64,000 nt of DNA, from contig NC_066292.1 of the NCBI RefSeq assembly GCF_905404315.1, forward strand, positions 12,834,001-12,898,000, in the 5' to 3' direction. A program made the position numbers and the translations under genes. Origin of the DNA: Leptidea sinapis (Eukaryota; Arthropoda; Insecta; Lepidoptera; Pieridae). This document shows, piece by piece, positions 1 to 7,845 of this stretch (the first letter of the stretch is position 1; each line of letters opens with the position of its first letter). The notes below the pieces were generated by a model that was given only the letters and a program-made list of their open reading frames with translations, was not told where the DNA came from and ran no database searches.

Positions 1-642
1 TACTTTTTACATGGTCACCTCCGCAGTGGCTGCATTTTTCTTGTGTCTCCTTGCAAAATCGCCGACCATGGCCGTAGCCTAGGCACATAGAACATTGGAC
101 CAACGGTGATTGGTCCATGACTCTTACCCGCTGCAGGTCTATGTGGACTGCCCCGACCTCGACCAGGCGCTTCCAGAGTTTCGGAGAGACTCTTACGATA
201 AGGTGATTCGTAAGTGAGTTTCTCGTTCGTTTTTTGTAGGCCAACTGCATTCTTTGGTCGTCTTGGTCCAATGCATCAAACATGTTTTTGTTTTGATTTT
301 TAAGAGCACGCAGAACTTCCTCATCGTTGTTGTAGTTTAGTACATCCTTGAGTACTATCAAAGGGTCTTTGTTTTTAATATCTTCTGCTTTCATTTCTCC
401 CGTTTTATTGATTCTTTCTTTTATTTTCCTTCGCTCTTCTTCTGTCTTGCAACCTATTATTACTTTTCTATCCTTTGCTTTCCTGATTCGTTCTACAGCT
501 ACTCCTCCTTCCTTTGCACTTACAGCCTTCCTAATTCGACTTAGGACCTCTTCTCCCGTTTCCATATCGTCGTGCGAGGTTACGACGACCGAGTGTAGTG
601 CTGTTTGCTCCGGAAGTCGTCTACCTGGTGCAGCTGCTACAT
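1..642 (-). pseudogene. TRAS-type ORF1 (gag) fragment, inverted copy
   Basis: This stretch is the reverse complement of 15944-16585 with near identity, so it is the middle of a TRAS-type ORF1 read leftwards. Its start lies beyond a deletion and its end beyond the window. It covers the region before the zinc knuckles and reaches the first knuckle. ORF1 proteins of telomere-specific LINEs bind RNA and carry the ribonucleoprotein to telomeres. The piece has no start codon of its own because the 5' end of ORF1 was removed by the deletion at about 643-655, so it is a broken copy. It is the outer part of the left arm of the left foldback. Confidence 0.85.
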
Positions 643-1444
643 CTGTATTTTGAAAAAATTTTGAAAAAATTTGGGTAAATGATACTTATGCCAATCTAAT
701 TTTTAAGCTTAATTTCATAAATCTCCTATTCTTATTTAGACCACCTCGTGTCCACCCCGAAATTTCAAAAATGTATATCTCTTAAATTATAAATGCGAAA
801 ATTTTGAAATTTGGTACATATATTAATTTAATTAGGTTTTATTAGAATCTGCAAAGAAAAAGGGGTGTCACCGATCGTTTGAATTTTCTGTGAATTTTTG
901 AAATTTCGTATAAATTTTGAATTTTTATATCTCTTGATCCAGTGGTGTTATTCCAATTTTCTAAACGGTGTCTGTCACCTCTTCTTAATGTGCGTCGTTA
1001 TGGGTAGCAAGGTATATTCCAGCACACGCGGATCCACGACCTCGTGGAAACGCGAAACGTGTTTTTTTGGATTTTTCTCCGTGAAAAACAACGGGAAAAA
1101 TACAAAGATTAGTTTGTAAGATAGAACTCGTTGCGGCGCATCCGATAGCACTTGAAAACTTGCACCTTACAGCGCTTGTTTGCGCAGCGTTATTTTTTAA
1201 AGATTTTCACTGTTACACATTTAGCACTTTTTCTCACTTTGTACTTACAGTAAATGTATTTAAGCGATGAAGTACACACACTTTGGTAGAACGTAAAATT
1301 ACGCACACTTTGATGTATAGCACTTCTATATTGGTGCAACTTTTACCACTTTTAGGAATTTTTTGAACTTTTAATATAAGAAATTTTTCACGGAGCTCAC
1401 TTGCACACGAGTTCTCGCTTCTGCGAGGGGCAGCGGAGGGGGGG
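643..1444 (-). mobile_element. TRAS-type 5' UTR, inverted and internally deleted
   Basis: This is the reverse complement of about 13681-14473, the first 0.8 kb of the TRAS-A 5' UTR, including the C-rich 5' end next to the telomeric tract. The rest of the 5' UTR and the ORF1 start (14474-15943 in TRAS-A) are missing. The junction at about 643-655 carries roughly 11 bases of filler that match neither flank. No coding capacity is seen in the 0.8 kb. Confidence 0.85.
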
Positions 1445-1471
1445 TTAGGTTAGGTTAGGTTAGGTTAGGTT
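1445..1471 (+). repeat. Telomeric (TTAGG)n tract, about 5 units
   Basis: Five perfect TTAGG units plus TT lie between the 5' end of an inverted TRAS element and the 5' end of a plus-strand SART-type element. TTAGG on the plus strand means the telomere-ward direction is to the right here, opposite to the tracts at 13.6-34 kb. Confidence 0.97.
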
Positions 1472-1697
1472 GAAGTCGTTGTGCGGTCGTAGTGGCAACA
1501 TCGTTTTCACTTCGCTCCGTGTTCACGACGGCTTTTGGTGTGTATATAGCTTGTGTATATATACTTGCTATATATCAAAAGACGCGCCTTTTTACGACGA
1601 ATACAGTGGTGTAATTAGTTTTTCTTTCGAGCGTTCGGTAAATTATTTATCGACCTCGACATCTGAAGTGATAGTGACACATAGTTTGGGTGTGGTG
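1472..1697 (+). mobile_element. SART-B 5' end, plus-strand arm of a foldback
   Basis: About 225 bp that recur in reverse complement at 2708-2927 with few differences (one 4-bp indel and rare substitutions). The sequence starts right after TTAGGTT with GAAGTCGTTGTGCGG, the same 5' end that follows the poly(A) of SART-A on the minus strand at 7515. It is therefore the 5' UTR of a SART-type element in plus orientation. It stops at 1697, where the strand of the element switches. It carries CTTCGCTCCGT, GACGCG and AGTGGTGTAATT, which recur in the TRAS-E 5' end. Confidence 0.85.
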
Positions 1698-2106
1698 GCG
1701 ACTTTAAGGCGATGTCCAGGATCTTCTGGGACCGCTTATTCGCCCGTTGCAGGATTTCGAACCCCGCCATCCTCTCCAGGTCCTTGCCTAGGATCTCATC
1801 CGAGATTCCAGGCTCGGCATCAAGCTCAACAGCAGCAGGCTTCCGGAAAGCCTGACCCCTGAGCTTCTTCTCCATCTCTCTCTCATATTCACTTTCCTTA
1901 CCCGAAAGTAAGGCTTTTTTGGCCTGAGCCAACCCTGTTGAGTGACCCGCAGCCTTTTTTTTGGCTTGCTTGGCCCTCCTCTCCACCGATGCCTCAGTCT
2001 CTGTAGCCGAGTCTTGGCCGGAATTGCTCGACCGTTTATAAAATGACCGTTTGCGGCCAACACCATATTCCGAGCAGCTGGACTCGTTTAGACTATCCGT
2101 GTCCAT
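1698..2106 (-). pseudogene. SART-B ORF1 N-terminal fragment
   Basis: An open frame starts at an ATG at 2106 (the frame is open further upstream but only from TTG) and gives about 136 residues before the foldback cuts it at 1697. The product is basic and resembles the N-terminus of SART-A ORF1: both have a GRKR-type patch and the block GLAQAK followed by a charged, helical segment. The remaining residues of the open frame come from the inverted 5' UTR and are not part of the gene. Zinc knuckles and all of ORF2 are missing, so this is a 3'-truncated remnant. Assignment to a SART-type ORF1 is by similarity to the neighbour and by its position downstream of a telomeric 5' junction. Confidence 0.7.
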
Positions 2107-2927
2107 TGTTGCAGGTTTACAAGCTACAGGCAACAATGGAAACAGATAAACACACGAGAAAAAAAAAATTAAGACATAACTTACTAACTATCAATATATA
2201 CTAATTAATAAATAAACTATATCTAAACACTAAACCTACTATAGAGTATCTAAGCACAAAGTTCTTATTAACTACTTATATCTAAGTGTTACCACTACGC
2301 TAGTGTCCTCTAATTCAGCACACTGTCAGCGTCGCTGCTCGGCGCCACAGAGAGAAACGCGAGCCGCGCTCGCCGCGAGTCTCGCGGGAATGCGACACTA
2401 GCGACACCGCGACGCTCTGCGGAGCGTCACCCACAACTCGGAACAAAGGAAATGACTATTTCCCTTTGTATAGGTCCGATATTAACAAACGATATATCGT
2501 TGGATTCGTCTTGAAACGGCGATCTCAACGATATATAGCACTTAACTGATTAATTTACACACAGTGAAGTAAAAACATATAATATTTACTTCAAATTAAA
2601 AATTCTCACGGCCGTATATGTGGTCCGATTTTGAATTTAAAAACACTCACGTGTCTACCAGAGCCTGGTGAAAAAACAGGGGGGTTACCGCGACTCCCAG
2701 CGAGTAAACCACACCCAAACTATGTGTCACTATCACTTCAGATGTCGAGGTCGATAAATAATTTACCGAACGCTCGAAAAACTAATTACACCACTGTATT
2801 CGTCGTAAAAAGGCGCGTCTTTTGATATATAGCAAGTATATATACACAAGCTATATACACACCAAAAGCCGTCGTGAACGCGGAGCGAAGTGAAAACGAT
2901 GTTGCCACTACGACCGCACAACGACTT
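2107..2927 (-). mobile_element. SART-B 5' UTR (minus strand)
   Basis: This runs from the SART-B 5' end (interrupted by the copia LTR at 2927/2928) to the ORF1 start. The 2708-2927 part is the inverted copy of 1472-1697. The 2137-2707 part lies in the foldback loop and contains a GC-rich block at about 2325-2430 with short inverted CGCG-rich motifs. I see no gene in it. Confidence 0.75.
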
Positions 2928-3148
2928 TGTTAGGAAAAATGATAGGAATAAAAACACTGCGATGAGATTACACTTGATTTTAATACTATGAGCGATAACA
3001 AACAAGACAAGTACGTACATTACTGATGACCATTAGCAGAGAACAGGAAGTTAAAGGGCTGACGTCTATTTGACATTACATATGTCACACTGAGCACAGA
3101 CAAAATAAACTTTTAGGTTGCGTTTACATTTAAGCAATAGCTTCAACA
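2928..3148 (-). repeat. Copia 3' LTR
   Basis: A 221-bp repeat identical by eye to 7286-7506. On the plus strand it begins TGTTAGG and ends CTTCAACA. Next to it (3149-3165, element-sense strand) lies a short purine run, AAGGGCCAG, the likely polypurine tract. The TTAGG inside the LTR end is chance, not telomeric. Confidence 0.95.
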
Positions 3149-3240
3149 CTGGCCCTTAAACGCAAGCTAAACATAAACTACAACTTAACAAAGTTACATT
3201 CTAACTTAGTTCAGTTAAAACACAAACATTATAAGTTAAC

Positions 3241-6200
3241 CTATGAACTTGTTAGCAACTGACTTGTGAAATAATTATGCTTTTCTTTACAAAGTGCTTT
3301 AGTTAATATGTCTGCTAACATATTTGCAGTTGACAAGTATTTTATTTCAACAACACCTTTATTAACAATTTCTTTAATAAAATGATGACGTATATCAATG
3401 TGCTTTGTTCTGGAATGAAATACAAAACTTTTACATAACTTAATAGCAGATTGATTGTCATTATAAATCGTGATTTTAGCCATGGTACCAAAGACTTCAA
3501 ATAAAAATTTTCTAATAAATAAAGCTTCCTTACATGTGTCTGACAACGCCATGTACTCTGCTTCAGTGCTTGACAGAGCAACAGTGCGCTGCTTGCGGCT
3601 CTCCCAAGCAACAACGGACTTGCCCACGGTAAAAATGAAGCCAGTAAACGATTTACGGTCGATGTTGTCTGACGCCCAGTCAGCATCTGCGTAGGCTGAA
3701 ATGTTCAAACCTGATTTGGAAAATACAAGGTTAAAATTAATTGTACCTTTCAAATAACGTAGTATTCTTTTGGCAGCTTTCCAGTGAGTTTCGCCGAAAC
3801 AATCATTGAATTGACTGAGGTAGCTAACTGCATGACTGATGTCAGGTCTGGTGCAAACTGCCACATACATCAAAGAACCAATCAAACCTCTGTAGTCGTA
3901 GGTCTCGTACTGCTTGGGTTCTTTGGTAAGTTTAAGACCTGTCTCCATGGGTGTTGCAGCTGGTTTGCAGTCCTCCATGCGAAACTTTTTCAGTACCTTC
4001 TGGATGTAGTTCGACTGATTTAGGTAAATTTTGTTATCTTCCCTCATCAGCTTCATGCCAAGTACATGCTGAGCTGGCCCTAGATCAGTGATTTCGAATT
4101 CCTCCTGTAGTTCCTTCTTTATTTTATCCTTTCCTTGAAAATCTGGTGATGAAAATACAATCAAGTCGTCCACATACAACGCTATGATCATCATTGATCC
4201 ATTTTCACACTTAAAGAATACGCATGGCTCAGAAGTCAAGCGGCAGAACTTTAATTTGTCACAGAGCACCTTAGTAATTTTATCGTACCAAGACTTGGAA
4301 GCTTGTTTAAGGCCGTACACAGCCTTGTCGAGCTTATATACCATATCTTCGCTCCCTTTAACCTTGAAACACTCTGGTTGCTCCATGTATACTGTTTCCT
4401 CAAGATCTCCATTGAGAAAAGCAGTTTTCACATCAAGATGTTCCAAATCCAAGTTGTATTCTGCTGCTAGAGCAAGAAGCATTCTTATTGTGGAGTACCT
4501 TACTACAGGTGAAAAAGTATCCTGGTAATCTATACCATATTTCTGGGTATAACCTTTGGCAACCAAACGAGCTTTAAATTTTATGAGCTCACCATTAGCA
4601 CCATATTTCCTTTTAAAAATCCATTTACATTGAACGGGCTTATGGCCAGGTTTACGTTTTGTCAAAGTCCAACATTTGTTCTTAATGAATGAATTATACT
4701 CATCTGTCATTGCCCTCCGCCAACTGTCTGAATCCGGTCCCTTCAGTGCTTCGGTTGCAGTCTGCGGATCATCAGGGTAACCATCAGCCAGTGCCACAAA
4801 ATTAGCAATTAGGCAGGACCCATCAGCTTCTTCGTAGGAGGTGTCTTCCTGCTCTGCTTGAGCCAGCGTGTCATCTCCTGGAACGTAAGTATAATCCAAA
4901 CAGTTCTCCGTTTCAGAACTTGTGTTATCGCTCTCAGAATCATACAGTGTGATCATGCTGATCCTCTGTTCCTCTCTCTGTGATAATCTCATGTCATCAG
5001 ATTGATCAGAACTCACAGTGGATGATTCTGATTGCTGAATTTCATTAGAAATCAGACTGTTGATGTCAACAATAGGATGTTGCTTGAAACTATCATCATG
5101 TGACATGTCTTTGTTCCAAAATTTATTTTCTATGAACACAACATTGCGAGAATTGACACAGTTTCTGTGGTTCTCAGTATCTATTAGTCGGTAGCCTTTC
5201 GACTCTTCATTGTATCCCACAAAAATATATGGTTTGCTTTTAGGATCAAGTTTCCTCCTATTCTTTACCATAGAATAAGCTACACAACCAAAAATTCTTA
5301 AATGGTTTAGATTTACCTTCTTGTTTGTCCACTTCTCCTCGGGGGTTTCACCAGGAACGGCCTTGGTAGGACTGCGGTTCTTTAAGTAGACTGCTGTGTT
5401 CACTGCCTCTGCCCAGAATTTCTTTTCCAGTCCAGCGTCACGCAGCATGCATCTAACCTTCTCCATCACCGTCCTATTGGCCCGTTCCGCGACGCCATTT
5501 TGTTGTGGGCAGTCGGGGATGGTCTTCTGGTGTTTGATCCCGCAGGTCTTTAGGTATTCCTTAAATTTAGAACTCATATATTCTCCGCCTCTATCACTTC
5601 TAAGAACTTTTAACTTCTTCCCAGTTTCATTCTCCACAAGGGCTTTGAATTTTTTGAAATTAGCAAAAGTTTCATTTTTTGATTTCAAAAAATAGACAAA
5701 CTGCTTTCTTGTGTAGTCATCGATGAAACTAAGTATGTACCTAGCACCACTTATAGAGGGAACCTGTATGGGACCACATAAGTCTGTATGTATTAAACCC
5801 AGCACTTCTGTCGCTCTACTACTTGATTTCTTAGGAAAAGGGAGTCTACTTTGCTTTCCTTCAACACAAGACACACATTGCTGAAAATCAGAAGTATTAA
5901 AATGAACGCCAATTGCCATACCTTTTTGCAAAAGTTGCATACTTCTTAGATTAAGGTGACCGAGCCGCTTGTGCCACACTTCCTGGGATTTCAAGTCTGC
6001 CGCAGCTGATGCCATCATACTGCACTCCTGTTCCTCTGCAGTACAAACGCTATCAGACACAGTATCTAGCTGATAGACACCATTGACATGGGTACCTGTA
6101 GCTAAAATCTCGTTATTATCATAGATAGTACATGATGTACTATCAAAAGTAACAATATAACCTTTTTTGGTCATGGCACTGACTGACAACAAATTAGTAC

Positions 6201-6336
6201 TTAAATTAGGAACATAATAAGTATCACTTATTGTCCTTACACAGTCTTTCAGCTGCACTTTTACTTGACCTAACCCCGCAGTGGATAGCTTTGCACCGTT
6301 TGCAATGCACACATCCACTGTTTTTTTTCGGATCAC
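3241..6336 (-). CDS. pol: Copia pol: integrase, reverse transcriptase, RNase H
   Basis: A 1031-residue frame with the copia domain order. An integrase zinc module (H-x3-H ... C-x2-C, residues about 120-160) precedes a DDE core (HTDLCGP, LRSDRGGEY and an E in NGVAERANRT). The reverse transcriptase carries DVKTAFLNGDLEE and the catalytic LYVDDLIV. RNase H has DADWASD, the STEAEYMAL block and a terminal D. The protein copies the element RNA to cDNA and inserts it. No internal stops are seen. The frame begins inside the protease region and overlaps gag by about 110 nt in a different frame. Most copia elements use one continuous frame, so the switch is either a one-base slip in the T8 run at about 6320-6328 or a programmed frameshift. 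Confidence 0.93.
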   Translation of the reverse strand: MIRKKTVDVCIANGAKLSTAGLGQVKVQLKDCVRTISDTYYVPNLSTNLLSVSAMTKKGYIVTFDSTSCTIYDNNEILATGTHVNGVYQLDTVSDSVCTAEEQECSMMASAAADLKSQEVWHKRLGHLNLRSMQLLQKGMAIGVHFNTSDFQQCVSCVEGKQSRLPFPKKSSSRATEVLGLIHTDLCGPIQVPSISGARYILSFIDDYTRKQFVYFLKSKNETFANFKKFKALVENETGKKLKVLRSDRGGEYMSSKFKEYLKTCGIKHQKTIPDCPQQNGVAERANRTVMEKVRCMLRDAGLEKKFWAEAVNTAVYLKNRSPTKAVPGETPEEKWTNKKVNLNHLRIFGCVAYSMVKNRRKLDPKSKPYIFVGYNEESKGYRLIDTENHRNCVNSRNVVFIENKFWNKDMSHDDSFKQHPIVDINSLISNEIQQSESSTVSSDQSDDMRLSQREEQRISMITLYDSESDNTSSETENCLDYTYVPGDDTLAQAEQEDTSYEEADGSCLIANFVALADGYPDDPQTATEALKGPDSDSWRRAMTDEYNSFIKNKCWTLTKRKPGHKPVQCKWIFKRKYGANGELIKFKARLVAKGYTQKYGIDYQDTFSPVVRYSTIRMLLALAAEYNLDLEHLDVKTAFLNGDLEETVYMEQPECFKVKGSEDMVYKLDKAVYGLKQASKSWYDKITKVLCDKLKFCRLTSEPCVFFKCENGSMMIIALYVDDLIVFSSPDFQGKDKIKKELQEEFEITDLGPAQHVLGMKLMREDNKIYLNQSNYIQKVLKKFRMEDCKPAATPMETGLKLTKEPKQYETYDYRGLIGSLMYVAVCTRPDISHAVSYLSQFNDCFGETHWKAAKRILRYLKGTINFNLVFSKSGLNISAYADADWASDNIDRKSFTGFIFTVGKSVVAWESRKQRTVALSSTEAEYMALSDTCKEALFIRKFLFEVFGTMAKITIYNDNQSAIKLCKSFVFHSRTKHIDIRHHFIKEIVNKGVVEIKYLSTANMLADILTKALCKEKHNYFTSQLLTSS

Positions 6337-7177
6337 ATCCTACCATCACTTTTGCACTGTTACACATATGATTAGTGGCTCCGGAATCAATGTACCACTT
6401 GTTACTATTCACATTCACAGAGAGAGCCGTCACAAGCGCCTTGTTTTTAACAGGAACCTTCTTCTGCGAGCTCCTCGGTGGATGCCTCGTTCCCAGGCTG
6501 CTACTGTAGTTGCTTGCAGTTGCAATCTTTCTCTCCGGACAGTTCCGAGAAAGGTGTCCTTTGCCGTTGCACTTAAAACATTTGAATTGTTTCTGTGTGT
6601 GTGTGGTGACTAAGGCTGTACCACCTTCGTTCTTGTCTTCACGCCTTTGTACCTCTTGTAATAGTTTAGAGGAGATGGTATCGGTCGTCAACTTGGAACT
6701 AGAATTCTCAATTGCCATGATGAGCGGGTCGTAGTCTTCTGTGAGTCCACTCAACATTATCACTGCAACAAATTCATCATCCAGAGGTGATTCTATTTCC
6801 TCCAGTTGGTGAGAAATCTCCTTAATTTTGTGTAGGTATGACTCCATCGAGGGATTTTCACTCAACTTGGTGCTGAAAAGACTCCGCAGCAGGCCCAATC
6901 TTCTGCTCAGACCACGTCCTTCATAAGCCTTTTTCAGTATGTTCCACGCCTCAAACGCGGTTTTGGCAGAACGGATGTACGGTATTACCGTCGGTGCCAC
7001 AGAGAGCGCGATCCTCGCCAACGCTTTCTCACCTTTATTTTTGTCGCTTTCGTTATTGGTTTCAACGAAGTCCCACAATTCCTCGTGAATTAATAGCATG
7101 CGCATAGTAAACTTCCAAGTGGAGTAGTTTTCTGCCCCTTTTAGTTTCTCCATACCTTGTGCAAGCGGGGACGCCAT
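6224..7177 (-). CDS. gag: Copia gag and start of protease
   Basis: The best start is the ATG at 7177 (MASPLAQGMEKLKG); the open frame upstream begins only with GTG and lies in the leader. The product has the copia gag fold (KLKGAENYSTWKFTM, typical of the UBN2 family), then a zinc knuckle CFKCNGKGHLSRNC (C-x2-C-x4-H-x4-C), then the protease active site IDSGATNHMC. After that the frame runs into about 35 unrelated residues and stops while the pol frame takes over, so the protease is split over two frames. Gag forms the virus-like particle. Everything before the frame change looks intact. Confidence 0.9.
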   Translation of the reverse strand: MASPLAQGMEKLKGAENYSTWKFTMRMLLIHEELWDFVETNNESDKNKGEKALARIALSVAPTVIPYIRSAKTAFEAWNILKKAYEGRGLSRRLGLLRSLFSTKLSENPSMESYLHKIKEISHQLEEIESPLDDEFVAVIMLSGLTEDYDPLIMAIENSSSKLTTDTISSKLLQEVQRREDKNEGGTALVTTHTQKQFKCFKCNGKGHLSRNCPERKIATASNYSSSLGTRHPPRSSQKKVPVKNKALVTALSVNVNSNKWYIDSGATNHMCNSAKVMVGCDPKKNSGCVHCKRCKAIHCGVRSSKSAAERLCKDNK

Positions 7178-7269
7178 GTTGTTCACCGAAGCAACGAAGT
7201 AACGCGTGCGTGATGAAAAATTGGTACGCGTAATCTCGCCGAAATAAATATTTTTTCCTATTCTCCCAA

Positions 7270-7285
7270 CCACGCTCTGCTACCA
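7270..7285 (-). promoter_or_regulatory. Copia primer binding site (tRNA-iMet type)
   Basis: Directly inside the 5' LTR, the minus strand reads TGGTAGCAGAGCGTGG. The first 12 bases match the complement of the 3' end of eukaryotic initiator tRNA-Met (GCTCTGCTACCA), the usual primer class for copia elements. Confidence 0.8.
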
Positions 7286-7506
7286 TGTTAGGAAAAATGA
7301 TAGGAATAAAAACACTGCGATGAGATTACACTTGATTTTAATACTATGAGCGATAACAAACAAGACAAGTACGTACATTACTGATGACCATTAGCAGAGA
7401 ACAGGAAGTTAAAGGGCTGACGTCTATTTGACATTACATATGTCACACTGAGCACAGACAAAATAAACTTTTAGGTTGCGTTTACATTTAAGCAATAGCT
7501 TCAACA
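7286..7506 (-). repeat. Copia 5' LTR
   Basis: Identical by eye to 2928-3148 over 221 bp. It should hold the element promoter and polyadenylation signals. It is flanked on the outer side by ACTT, the target duplication. Confidence 0.95.
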
Positions 7507-7515
7507 ACTTCAACC

Positions 7516-7845
7516 TTTTTTTTTTTTTTTTTTTTTTTCGCTGGAAAATCCTCATGGATACCCGACAGGCACGGGGGGGCACTGTCGGGTTATGCCGGAC
7601 TCTTACCGGCTAAAAACCAGCGGTGTTCCTCCTCACCGTCTTCCGGCGGAGCTGCGGGAACGCTTTCGCACACTTCCGCTGCTCCCCCGACGGTTGTCCG
7701 ATTCGGACCCATCTTGTGGACGCCCACCTGTGACGCCACTCACCATTCCACTTGGCGTGCCGGAACACGGGACACGCCAGCCGTCCCGGGGGTCTCCTCC
7801 AACTGGGCGATGGTACCCCCCGGTTCCACCGCCCGGAGACCCACA
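7516..7845 (-). other. SART-A 3' UTR with terminal hairpin and poly(A)
   Basis: A 0.3-kb 3' UTR. A perfect 8-bp stem (CCCGACAG / CTGTCGGG, 7561-7589) with a G-rich loop sits about 25 nt from the poly(A). SART1-type reverse transcriptases are known to recognise 3' UTR structure to start target-primed reverse transcription, so this hairpin is a good candidate for the recognition site; that role is inferred. Confidence 0.75.

Larger units (their letters stand above)
1473..2927. repeat. Foldback: 225-bp inverted arms around a 1.01-kb loop
   Basis: Arms 1473-1697 and 2708-2927 are reverse complements, with a loop of about 1010 bp. Beyond the arms the homology resumes once the copia element (2928-7506) and SART-A (7516-13644) are skipped: the left side continues into TTAGG and an inverted TRAS 5' end, and the right side into CCTAA and the TRAS-A 5' end. 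The short foldback is thus the core of a larger palindrome cut by later insertions. Confidence 0.8.
2928..7506 (-). mobile_element. Ty1/copia LTR retrotransposon, complete
   Basis: A 4.58-kb minus-strand element with 221-bp LTRs at both ends that look identical by eye, each TG...CA. It has a tRNA-type primer binding site next to the 5' LTR, a purine-rich stretch next to the 3' LTR and a gag-protease-integrase-RT-RNase H gene order. ACTT flanks it on both sides (2924-2927 and 7507-7510), a 4-bp target duplication; 5 bp is usual for copia. It interrupts the first 8-9 bases of SART-B. Identical LTRs imply a young insertion. The only defect seen is a frame change inside the protease region. Confidence 0.95.

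Noticed and set aside
2928..2940. TTAGG within the copia LTR taken as a telomeric repeat
   Set aside because: A single unit present in both LTRs as part of the LTR end; not a tract.
3342..6734. Open frames on the plus strand and in other frames across the copia element
   Set aside because: They have no domain signal and lie opposite or inside the clear gag/pol frames.
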